The position numbers and the translations under genes are program-made. A stretch of 15,893 bases of DNA from JACZWL01 sp046756445 (GTDB lineage: Bacteria; Pseudomonadota; Gammaproteobacteria; Steroidobacterales; Woeseiaceae), in assembly GCA_046756445.1 (NCBI GenBank), contig JBHHWI010000067.1, positions 1 through 15,893 of the forward strand, in the 5' to 3' direction. This document shows positions 8,553-15,527 of the stretch, piece after piece (the first letter of the stretch is position 1; every line of letters begins with the position of its first letter). The notes under the pieces are model-generated. The model was not told where the DNA came from, searched no databases, and saw nothing but the letters and a program-made list of their open reading frames with translations.

Positions 8553-8574
8553 GTGTTATAGTGAACTATAGCAC
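8553..8574. promoter_or_regulatory. 22-bp inverted repeat over the RND promoter, putative repressor operator
   Basis: The core is TATAGT-GA-ACTATA (8557-8570), a perfect 6-bp inverted repeat with a 2-base centre. After one mismatched pair (8556/8571) it is extended by GTG (8553-8555) and CAC (8572-8574), so nine of ten arm pairs match. It covers the -10 region of the minus-strand promoter, where a dimeric repressor such as a TetR- or MarR-type protein would block transcription. No regulator gene is present within the window. Confidence 0.55.
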
Positions 8575-8586
8575 TAAAGCGGTCAA
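8555..8586 (-). promoter_or_regulatory. Candidate sigma-70 promoter of the RND operon
   Basis: On the minus strand TTGACC (complement of 8581-8586) is a near-consensus -35 box. Downstream are two overlapping candidate -10 boxes: CACTAT (complement of 8558-8563) at 17-base spacing and TATAAC (complement of 8555-8560) at 20. Transcription would begin near 8548, leaving a leader of about 70 bases before the adaptor ATG at 8478. The boxes are seen in the sequence; their activity is inferred. Confidence 0.5.
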
Positions 8587-8758
8587 GTCCTGTCGTGCAT
8601 TATTTGATCGGCCGGACCGCGGATCGTTCAATGTCGTTCCGCGCCGGCACGAAATAGGGTGTAATCGCAGTGAGCGTACAAGTCCAGGGATAATAAATGC
8701 GTCGCGCACGCTTACCGGCGGCCCCCGGCCCGGCTGCCAGCGAACAAGAGACTGACTG
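8587..8758. other. Divergent intergenic region upstream of the symporter operon
   Basis: This stretch separates the minus-strand pump promoter from the plus-strand symporter gene. It has no credible ORF. A weak plus-strand sigma-70 candidate is TTGATC (8604-8609), 17 bases, TTCAAT (8627-8632), each four of six from consensus. A GATAAT (8689-8694) resembles a -10 box but has no matching -35. The 3' part is GC-rich (CGGCGGCCCCCGGCC), with an AAGAG purine run before the TTG start. The promoter of the downstream operon must lie here or within the operator region, but it could not be fixed. Confidence 0.35.
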
Positions 8759-10186
8759 TTGTCCGTAACCGTCGGTGTTCTCGTCGCCTACCTCGCCGTG
8801 CTGCTTGCGCTGGCGATCTGGAGCCGCCGGGAGACGAAGTCCCTCAGCGGGTTCTTTTTGGCTGGCAAGAAACTCCCCTTCTGGGTGGTCGCGTTCAGCA
8901 CGAACGCGACCGGGGAAAGCGGCTGGCTGTTGCTCGGACTGACGGGCATGGGCTTTGCCGTCGGGGCACAGGCGTACTGGGTGGTGGTCGGCGAGGTCAT
9001 CGGTATCGCGCTCTCGTGGATTTTGATCTCGAGGCGCCTGAAACGACTTAGCGACGAGAGCGATTCCATCACCCTGCCGGAGGTCATCTCGGCGCGCTTT
9101 GACGACAGCCGGCACATTCTCCGCAGCATCGCCGTCGTCATCATCCTGACGATGGTCTGCGCATACGTGACGGCGCAGATGGTCGCATCGGGTAAAGCGC
9201 TCAGCAGTTTCATCGGCATGGACTACGAATCGGCCGTTATCCTCGGTGCCCTCATCATCATCGCCTACACATTCGTCGGCGGATACAAGGCAGTTGCCTA
9301 CACGGACGTCGTACAGGGAGTATTGATGCTGCTCGGACTCATCATCGTGCCCGCCGTCGCCATCGTAAACGCCGGCGGATGGCAGGGCGTGACCAGCGAG
9401 TTGGCCGCCCGGGATCCCGGCCTCCTGAGTATGTGGAGCATCACCGACAGCGGCTTCCCGGGATGGGTCGCGCTGGCCAGTTTCTTAGGCATAGGTTTGC
9501 CGTTCCTCGGGGTGCCCCAGCTCATGGTTCGCTTCATGTCCGCGAAGGACGAGGACGAACTCAGGAAAGCGCGCATCATGTCTGTCGTCGTCATTCTCCT
9601 GTTCGATGCCGGCGCCGTAACCGCCGGAATGGCTGGCCGTGCGCTGTTCCCGGGCCTGGACGATGCCGAGACGATATTTCCGGTATTGTCCTCAGAGCTT
9701 TTCCCGCCGCTGATCACCGGCGTCATGATGATCATCGTCTTGTCGGCCATCATGTCCACGGTCGATTCATTGCTACTGCTGGCTTCTTCCGCGGTCGTCC
9801 GGGACACCATGCAGAAGATCGTTGGCAGCGCAAAGAGCGACAAGGCGCTGGCGGGCTACGGCAAGGCCGTGACCATACTGATCGGCATCATCGGTATCGC
9901 GTTTGCCATCGAAGAGGTGAGGTTCATATTCTGGTTCATATTATTCGCCTGGTCCGGTCTCGGCGCCGCGTTCGGGCCGGTGATTATCTGTATGCTTTAC
10001 TACAGGAAGACGACTCTCGCGGGCGCCGCAGCCGGCATGCTCGGCGGGTTCCTGACGAGCGTCGTGTGGGTGCTGGCTTTCAAGGCAGATACATACGACC
10101 TGTATGAGATGATTCCGGGTTTCATCGTCGGTGTTACATTGACCCTGCTCGTCAGTCACATGACCCAACCCGCAGCACGGCAATGA
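8759..10186 (+). CDS. PutP-like sodium/solute symporter (SSS family)
   Basis: 475 residues with about 13 hydrophobic helices, the usual length and topology of the sodium:solute symporter family. Close to PutP: SGWLLLGLTG (54-63), ITLPEVISARFDD (104-116), ILR (120-122), AYTFVGGYKAVAYTDVVQG (169-187) and the STVDSLLLLASSAVVRD segment, whose Ser/Thr residues correspond to the Na2 site. PutP Asp55, needed for sodium use, aligns with Gly52, followed by Glu53; Glu53 might substitute. The start must be the TTG at 8759 (or CTG at 8756), because an in-frame TGA at 8753-8755 blocks anything earlier and the next ATG falls after TM1. It would import a small amino compound with sodium in the inner membrane. 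It heads a four-gene operon; the next ATG is one base after its stop. Confidence 0.87.
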   Translation: MSVTVGVLVAYLAVLLALAIWSRRETKSLSGFFLAGKKLPFWVVAFSTNATGESGWLLLGLTGMGFAVGAQAYWVVVGEVIGIALSWILISRRLKRLSDESDSITLPEVISARFDDSRHILRSIAVVIILTMVCAYVTAQMVASGKALSSFIGMDYESAVILGALIIIAYTFVGGYKAVAYTDVVQGVLMLLGLIIVPAVAIVNAGGWQGVTSELAARDPGLLSMWSITDSGFPGWVALASFLGIGLPFLGVPQLMVRFMSAKDEDELRKARIMSVVVILLFDAGAVTAGMAGRALFPGLDDAETIFPVLSSELFPPLITGVMMIIVLSAIMSTVDSLLLLASSAVVRDTMQKIVGSAKSDKALAGYGKAVTILIGIIGIAFAIEEVRFIFWFILFAWSGLGAAFGPVIICMLYYRKTTLAGAAAGMLGGFLTSVVWVLAFKADTYDLYEMIPGFIVGVTLTLLVSHMTQPAARQ

Positions 10187-10187
10187 C

Positions 10188-12074
10188 ATGAATGACAAAT
10201 TGAATATTTCCCGCCGCGACTTCATGAACGGCATCGCCCTCGGCCTGGCGGCCGGGACTTCGCTATCGCCTCTCGAGCTGCTCGCCATGGGCAGGGGCAA
10301 GGCGCCGTCAGGCTCCTATCCGCCGGCCCTGACGGGCATGCGCGGCAGCCACCCGGGTGCTTTCGAGGTTGCCCACGCCGTGGCCTGGCGTGGGGTCAAA
10401 TATCCGCGGCCGCCGGGGCAAACGGACGACACTTATGACCTCGTCGTCGTAGGTGGCGGGATATCGGGCTTGTCGGCTGCGTTCTTCTACAGACAACGCG
10501 CCGGGGCTGACAAGAAGATACTCGTACTCGACAATCATGATGACTTCGGCGGACATGCGACTCGCAATGAATTCACCGTGGACGATAAGTCACTCATCTG
10601 CTACGGGGGCAGCCAGACAATCGATACGCCGAAGAACTACTCACCCGTCGCCAAACAACTGCTCGAAGACGTCGCGATAGAGACGCAACGGTTCTACGAT
10701 TATTTCGATCAGGCGTACTTCGAGGACCGACAGCTCGGCAGCGCTATCTGGTTCAGCAAGGAAGCCTACGGGTCGGATGTGCTGGCGCCCAGCGTATTGC
10801 GCGATTTTTTCTCCTCGCCCGACCCGGCCGTAATCGATTCGACAATTGGCACCTATCCGCTATCGGATCAGTCCAAATTGGCGCTGGCGGATCTGATCCG
10901 AAGCGGGAAGGACTATCTTTCAGAGCACAGCAGAGAAGAAAAAGTAGAGCTCCTGCGAAACATGAGTTATCGCGATTTTCTGCTGAAGTACACGGGTGCG
11001 ACCGAGGAGATCGCCGATCTGGTCAACGACACGATACGCGGATACTGGGGCATCGGCTGGGACGCGCTCTCGGCGCTCGAAGGATACAGGCTGGGCAATC
11101 TCGGCACCGAGCATCTGGAAATAGGCGAAATCGAGGGGGACCTGCCAGGCCGCGACGAGCCGTATATATTCCACTTCCCGGACGGAAACGCGGGTGTCGC
11201 CAGATCGATAGTCCGTCAGTTGATTCCGGCGTCAGCGCCCGGCGAAACGATGGAGGATCTGGTCACGACAAGAGTCGATTATTCGCTGCTTGATCGGACG
11301 TCATCGAATGTGCGCATCCGCCTGAACAGTACCGGCGTCGATGTCCGGCACACGTCCGATGGAGAAGCGGTCGACGTCACCTACGTTCGCAGTGGTCAGG
11401 CCCATCGTGTGCGCGGCAGGCATGTGATTCTGGCGTGTTACAACAACATCATTCCGCATATTTGTCCGGAAGTGCCTGACGATCAGATCAAGGCGATCGA
11501 CTATGCAACCAAAGTACCGCTTGTGTATATCAGTATCGCCATTCGGAACTGGCGGGCATTCTCGGAGCTGGGCGTCCAGAACATCTACATACCGCAGCCG
11601 ACGCTCATGCACTCGTTCGGCATGGATTTTCCGGTCAGCATGGGCGATTACAGGTTTACTCAGAGTCCCGAGGAGCCTGCTGTTTTGCACGGCACCTTCG
11701 TGCCGACGAGGCCCAACCAGGGCCTGACTGCGAGGGAGCAGCACATCGCCGGACGGCGCGACGTGTATGAGATGAGCTTCGACGATTTCGAAGAGCGTAT
11801 CGTCAGACAGCTGGACGGGTCATTATCACACGGCGGGTTCGATGTCGAGCGGGATATTGCGGCGATAACGGTAAACCGCTGGCCACACGGCTATGCTTAT
11901 GAATACAACGAGCTCTTCGATCGCCACGGATGGAATCGATACAACGGTCCGCATGTCGAGGGGCGTGCGCAGATCGGACGAATCTCGATTGCCAATTCGG
12001 ACGCATCCGCATATGCCTACGTGAATGGCGCAATCGATGCCGCCGACAGAGCCGTCAACGAACAAATAAGCTAG
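10188..12074 (+). CDS. Tat-exported FAD-dependent amine oxidase, spermidine dehydrogenase (SpdH)-like
   Basis: 628 residues, matching the length of SpdH-type spermidine dehydrogenases (about 620). The N-terminus has a twin-arginine signal, SRRDFMNG with Arg9-Arg10, then a hydrophobic stretch, so folded FAD-loaded protein should be exported to the periplasm. The conserved start YPPALTGMRGSH (44-55) is followed by the FAD Rossmann motif DLVVVGGGISGLSAAF (84-99) and LVLDNHDDFGGHATRN (112-127), both typical of the monoamine-oxidase fold. GGSQTID is a recognisable SpdH-family stretch. SpdH cleaves spermidine oxidatively, but many family members are untested, so the amine here is unknown. Electrons would go to a respiratory acceptor; no cytochrome gene is adjacent. 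One base separates it from the symporter stop, indicating translational coupling. Confidence 0.8.
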   Translation: MNDKLNISRRDFMNGIALGLAAGTSLSPLELLAMGRGKAPSGSYPPALTGMRGSHPGAFEVAHAVAWRGVKYPRPPGQTDDTYDLVVVGGGISGLSAAFFYRQRAGADKKILVLDNHDDFGGHATRNEFTVDDKSLICYGGSQTIDTPKNYSPVAKQLLEDVAIETQRFYDYFDQAYFEDRQLGSAIWFSKEAYGSDVLAPSVLRDFFSSPDPAVIDSTIGTYPLSDQSKLALADLIRSGKDYLSEHSREEKVELLRNMSYRDFLLKYTGATEEIADLVNDTIRGYWGIGWDALSALEGYRLGNLGTEHLEIGEIEGDLPGRDEPYIFHFPDGNAGVARSIVRQLIPASAPGETMEDLVTTRVDYSLLDRTSSNVRIRLNSTGVDVRHTSDGEAVDVTYVRSGQAHRVRGRHVILACYNNIIPHICPEVPDDQIKAIDYATKVPLVYISIAIRNWRAFSELGVQNIYIPQPTLMHSFGMDFPVSMGDYRFTQSPEEPAVLHGTFVPTRPNQGLTAREQHIAGRRDVYEMSFDDFEERIVRQLDGSLSHGGFDVERDIAAITVNRWPHGYAYEYNELFDRHGWNRYNGPHVEGRAQIGRISIANSDASAYAYVNGAIDAADRAVNEQIS

Positions 12075-12109
12075 AACAAGCGGCTCGAGCCGCGTAGGGA
12101 GCGAACCCG

Positions 12110-13474
12110 ATGCAAGACCTTGGCGCGATCGTGCTGATACCGACACTGATCGTCTTTATCCTGGCGATTGTCACGCACCGGCCGATCGAGTCCCTGGTCG
12201 CAGGCTCGCTGGTGGGTCTGGGCATCGCCCATGGCGCCGATTTCGTAACCGGCTTCGCCGACACCTCCCTGAGGGTAATGATGGACGAGACGGTTGCCTG
12301 GGTCATCCTGGTCTGCGGGTTCATGGGCAGCCTGATCGCTTTGCTGATAAGGACGGGCGCGACCGGGGCCTTTACCTCCAGGATGACCCATCTCGTCACG
12401 ACGAGGCAGAGTTCGCTGTTCCTGACCTGGGGCCTGGGGATTTTCATGTTCGTCGACGACTACCTGAACTCGCTGGCCGTCGGATCGGCGATGAGGAATC
12501 TCACGGACAAATACAAGGTATCGAGAGAAATGCTCGCCTACGTGGTCGATTCAACGGCGGCGCCGATCAGCGTCATCATCCCGCTGTCGACCTGGATCAT
12601 CTTCTTCGCCGCGCTGCTGGAGGATAACGGCATCGCCGCACAAGGCGAGGGCGTCCTGTTCTATATCAAGGCGATACCATACATGTTCTACCCGTGGGTC
12701 GCCGTGCTGCTGGTTCCCTTGGTTATCCGGGGCACGATCCCGGCACTGGGCGCGATGAGAAAGGCGGAGTCCAGAGCCGAGCAGACCGGCGAAACCGTCC
12801 CTCCGGATGCTGAACACATAGAGCAGGCGAACCAGTCGATCGTTGCAAAGGAAGGCGTGCCGCCGAGGATGTCGCTGTTCGTGGTTCCGATGCTGTCGCT
12901 GATTGCGTTTACCTTGTACTTCGACCTGGATTTCCTCAAGGGCATCTATGTGAGTCTCGGCGCTACTGCAATATTCGTTCTGGCAACCAGGACGCTCGGC
13001 ATGCACGACGCGTTCGATACGGTGATCGACGGCTTCAAGACGATGATCGAACCGTTGGGCGTGCTCGTTGCCGCGTTTGTCCTGAAAGACGTCAACGACG
13101 TACTCGGGCTTGCACCCTATGTCATCGAAACGATTCAACCGCTGATGACGCCGGAACTTCTGCCCGCAATCATCTTCGTGACGATGGCGCTCGTGTCCTT
13201 TACGACGGGATCGAATTGGGGCGTATTCGTGATCGTATTGCCCATCGTCACTGCGCTGTCCAACATATTGCAGGCAGATATGACATTGATTATCGGCGCG
13301 ACGCTCTCGGCCAGCACGTTCGGCAGCCACGCCTGTTTTTATTCCGATGCTACCGTGCTGACGGCGCAGGCCAGCGGTTGCACGCCGTTTCAGCATGCGC
13401 TCACGCAGATTCCGTATGCGCTTATTGCTGCAGTCATATCAACCACTGGATATGTCGTGTTGGGTTACTGGTAG
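12110..13474 (+). CDS. NhaC-family sodium/proton (or substrate/product) antiporter
   Basis: 454 residues, strongly hydrophobic, with 11-12 likely membrane segments and one hydrophilic loop rich in Glu and Gln near 215-255. Hallmarks of the Na_H_antiporter (NhaC) family are FVDDYLNSLAVG (114-125), DSTAAPISVIIPLSTW (147-162), TTGSNWGVF and a C-terminal SHACFYSDATVLTAQASG segment. Relatives exchange sodium for protons, or swap organic ions such as malate/lactate and amino-acid pairs. In this operon it could return sodium brought in by the PutP-like symporter, or export a reaction product. AGGGAG precedes the ATG. The gap to the oxidase gene is 35 bases and to the cupin 11 bases. Confidence 0.85.
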   Translation: MQDLGAIVLIPTLIVFILAIVTHRPIESLVAGSLVGLGIAHGADFVTGFADTSLRVMMDETVAWVILVCGFMGSLIALLIRTGATGAFTSRMTHLVTTRQSSLFLTWGLGIFMFVDDYLNSLAVGSAMRNLTDKYKVSREMLAYVVDSTAAPISVIIPLSTWIIFFAALLEDNGIAAQGEGVLFYIKAIPYMFYPWVAVLLVPLVIRGTIPALGAMRKAESRAEQTGETVPPDAEHIEQANQSIVAKEGVPPRMSLFVVPMLSLIAFTLYFDLDFLKGIYVSLGATAIFVLATRTLGMHDAFDTVIDGFKTMIEPLGVLVAAFVLKDVNDVLGLAPYVIETIQPLMTPELLPAIIFVTMALVSFTTGSNWGVFVIVLPIVTALSNILQADMTLIIGATLSASTFGSHACFYSDATVLTAQASGCTPFQHALTQIPYALIAAVISTTGYVVLGYW

Positions 13475-13485
13475 GGGTGTTGACG

Positions 13486-13932
13486 ATGAAAAGAACTTTG
13501 ATAACCATTTCCGCCATCGGCTTGATCGGTTTATTCGCCGGGGCGATGTCTGAACAGGGGATGCGGCATCCGGCAAAGATCGGCAAGGAGGATATTGCAG
13601 GGAAGATATTCGAGCGGCCGGACATGATCGAGACCGATCACGGCGATCACACGACACTCGACGTCACGACCCTGCTAAGCAGTGACAAAAAGTTTGCCAG
13701 CGGCATGTACCGGTCCGGCAAGACACGCTCCGTGATCGACGAGCCATACGGGGTCGACGAATTCATGTACTTCCTCGAAGGCAGTGTCACCCTGACCTCG
13801 AAGGACGGCACGGTACAGAATATCAATGCCGGCGAAGCGGTCACGATCCCGAAGGAATGGACGGGCATCTGGGACACCGACGGCTACACGAAAATCTGGG
13901 TGATCTACTCGGCCGACGGCTCTGGGCTGTAG
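13486..13932 (+). CDS. Exported cupin-domain protein (DUF861/Cupin_3 type)
   Basis: 148 residues from the ATG at 13486. The first 20 or so residues (MKRTLITISAIGLIGLFAGA) look like a signal peptide, so the protein is probably periplasmic. The rest is a single small cupin barrel: GVDEFMYFLEGSVTLTSKDG (89-108), NAGEAVTIPKEWTGIWDT (114-131) and a closing KIWVIY. This is the pattern of Cupin_3 (DUF861), seen in EutQ-like and ureidoglycine-related proteins. The usual metal-binding histidines of cupin motif 1 are absent, as is common in this group. Function is unknown; its place after the oxidase and antiporter suggests it handles a periplasmic product or assists the oxidase. The frame is open further upstream inside the antiporter gene, but AGGGG before 13486 and the signal peptide fix this start. 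Confidence 0.75.
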   Translation: MKRTLITISAIGLIGLFAGAMSEQGMRHPAKIGKEDIAGKIFERPDMIETDHGDHTTLDVTTLLSSDKKFASGMYRSGKTRSVIDEPYGVDEFMYFLEGSVTLTSKDGTVQNINAGEAVTIPKEWTGIWDTDGYTKIWVIYSADGSGL

Positions 13933-14024
13933 ACCAGGCAATAATTATTTGCCGGCCTGTGTAACCAAGTCCGCCACTGGAGACTATAAGTCTTCAGTGA
14001 GCAACTCGTTTCGAGGATTTCCCA
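13933..14024 (+). promoter_or_regulatory. Short intergenic region, possible weak promoter for the exported-protein/sigma-factor genes
   Basis: TATAAG at 13985-13990 is a fair -10 box, but the hexamer 18 bases upstream (GTAACC, 13961-13966) is not a sigma-70 -35 box. It could belong to an ECF-type promoter, yet the spacing to any downstream GTC-like element is too long to support this. GAGGA before 14025 is the ribosome-binding site of the next gene. No convincing terminator is present. Confidence 0.2.
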
Positions 14025-14939
14025 ATGCCGGTATTACGTATCCTGTTCTTTCTATTACTGATCTGTGCGCCGTTTTCCGCTAACTCCGGCGTCACGAGCG
14101 CCGACCTGCCCGGCACGACCGTCTGGTATGCGCATGCGGATCTGGAGCAAATGCGGACTACGGCGTCCGGGAAGGACCTGTACCGCTGGCTGAACGGGGA
14201 GGTATTCGTCGAGATACACGAGGAGGTCGGCATCGATGTCGGAAAGGAGACCGACAGGATCACGGCGTTCGCCGATGCCGAGCGGGGCACGGTCATCATT
14301 GTCGAAGGCCCGGTCAGCAAGGAATCGCGCGACAAGTTTCTTGCCGTCGCGGCTGCGGAAGCGAAGCTGGACATGCTGAGTTCCGGCCGCAAGGACTATT
14401 ATCAGTTCGGCGAGGAAAACGAAGGCTCCGGCACCGACCTGGATGCCCTGGAAGACGGCGGCTACTTCAGTTTCGATGTCGAAGATAAAGTGATCGTGAC
14501 GTCAACCAGGGAGCAGATGGAAGCTCTGTTGAAGAGCAACGGAAAAATTGCCGGCATGGCCAGCCATCCGAACGCATTGTTCGTATTGTCGGCGGACAAG
14601 AGCCTCGTACAGGCGGGCATGCGAACGGACGAGCTCGCGGGCGAAGATGACGACTGGGATTCGAATATCCTGCGGAATACCGAGCAGGCCGCATTGCTGG
14701 TGGCCGACGAAGACGGATTAATAGCAATCGAGGCGCAGCTCGTTGCCAGGGAAGCCGGCATGGCCGAATCGATCGGCGGCATCGTCAATGGCCTGATCAG
14801 CTTGCAGGCGTTTAATTCCGAACTCGATCCCGAGATTCTCAGTCTGATTCAGAACACCAAAGTCGAGGTAAAGGACAAAACGCTGTCGATCAACACCGTT
14901 ATCGATCCTGCGCTCATTGTGACCATTCTGGACGATTAG
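14025..14939 (+). CDS. Exported acidic protein of unknown function upstream of ECF sigma factor
   Basis: 304 residues, not recognised as any named family. MPVLRILFFLLLICAPFSANSG is a clear signal peptide, with cleavage likely near residue 20-23. The mature part is acidic, with runs such as ELAGEDDDWDSN, and appears to be mixed alpha/beta without membrane segments or obvious catalytic motifs. A stretch near 220-265 (AALLVADEDGLIAIEAQL onward) suggests a repeated beta-sheet layout. The C-terminus VEVKDKTLSINTVIDP ends in a likely beta strand. The start ATG has GAGGA eight bases upstream. It lies 33 bases before the ECF sigma gene, so it may sense or report an envelope condition together with that sigma factor and its membrane partner. 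This role is inference from position only. Confidence 0.7.
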   Translation: MPVLRILFFLLLICAPFSANSGVTSADLPGTTVWYAHADLEQMRTTASGKDLYRWLNGEVFVEIHEEVGIDVGKETDRITAFADAERGTVIIVEGPVSKESRDKFLAVAAAEAKLDMLSSGRKDYYQFGEENEGSGTDLDALEDGGYFSFDVEDKVIVTSTREQMEALLKSNGKIAGMASHPNALFVLSADKSLVQAGMRTDELAGEDDDWDSNILRNTEQAALLVADEDGLIAIEAQLVAREAGMAESIGGIVNGLISLQAFNSELDPEILSLIQNTKVEVKDKTLSINTVIDPALIVTILDD

Positions 14940-14972
14940 AACGATTCTGCAAACGGGGGATCCAGGGGCAGA

Positions 14973-15527
14973 GTGAGTACCGAGGAACAACTGATTGAAT
15001 TGGCGAAGGAGGGATCGGCTTCGGCATTCAGCCAACTGGTAGAAATCTATCAGGCGAGGCTTTTTCGGTTCCTGGTGTTGCGTTGCAGAACTCGCGCGGA
15101 TGCCGAGGATGTGATACAGGACACTTTCATCAACGCATATCGATATATCGGGACATTCAACCCGCGCTGGCGATTCAGTACCTGGTTGTTCCGTATTGCA
15201 TTGCGCAACGCGGCGAGACTGAGTCAGGCCACGGAGGTGACGACGAGTGACGAAGTCCACGATGATGCCAGTGATCCGCTCCAGGCCTGCATCGTCGATT
15301 CAGACAGGGAGAATCTCTGGCTGACTGCAAAGCGGATCTTGGCGGCGGATGCCTACTCGGCGATGTGGCTGCGATACATCGAAGATATGCCCGTAAGAGA
15401 GGTTGCGCGGACACTGGGCAGGCCGATGTCATGGACCAAAGTGACGTTGATGCGAAGCCGGCGCCGGCTGAGCGCAGAACTCAGGGGCAGTGACGAATCG
15501 ACCGTGAAGAGTGAAGCGTATGGATAG
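14973..15527 (+). CDS. ECF-type RNA polymerase sigma factor
   Basis: 184 residues, typical ECF length. Sigma region 2 covers about residues 18-85, with DAEDVIQDTFINAYRYI (43-59) and RWRFSTWLFRIALRNAA (65-81), the parts that bind core RNA polymerase and melt the -10 region. After an acidic linker, region 4 (about 115-170) contains the helix-turn-helix PVREVARTLGRPMSWTKVTL (140-159) and the basic run RSRRRL that reads the -35 element. The GTG start at 14973 has AGGGGCAGA upstream and gives the usual N-terminus; no ATG start fits. The downstream gene overlaps it by 8 bases (15520-15527), a common layout for sigma/anti-sigma pairs. Its regulon is not visible from this window. Confidence 0.92.
   Translation: MSTEEQLIELAKEGSASAFSQLVEIYQARLFRFLVLRCRTRADAEDVIQDTFINAYRYIGTFNPRWRFSTWLFRIALRNAARLSQATEVTTSDEVHDDASDPLQACIVDSDRENLWLTAKRILAADAYSAMWLRYIEDMPVREVARTLGRPMSWTKVTLMRSRRRLSAELRGSDESTVKSEAYG

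Noticed and set aside
7639..8571. 310-codon open frame on the plus strand opposite the adaptor gene
   Set aside because: It is antisense to a well-supported adaptor gene, matches no family and runs through the pump promoter and operator.
12551..13396. 281-codon open frame on the minus strand opposite the NhaC-family gene
   Set aside because: Low-complexity Arg/His/Asp translation with no recognisable domain; the plus-strand antiporter is unambiguous.
13216..13485. 90-codon upstream extension of the cupin frame
   Set aside because: It lies wholly within the NhaC-family coding region, reads as Arg/His/Cys-rich shadow sequence and would bury the signal peptide.
13937..13953. Small hairpin GGCAA/TTGCC after the cupin gene as a terminator
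   Set aside because: Only five stem pairs, an AT-rich loop and no run of T downstream; too weak to call.
13959..13995. ECF-type autoregulatory promoter (TGTAACC with AGTCTTC downstream)
   Set aside because: Spacing of about 23 bases is well beyond the usual 15-17 for ECF promoters.
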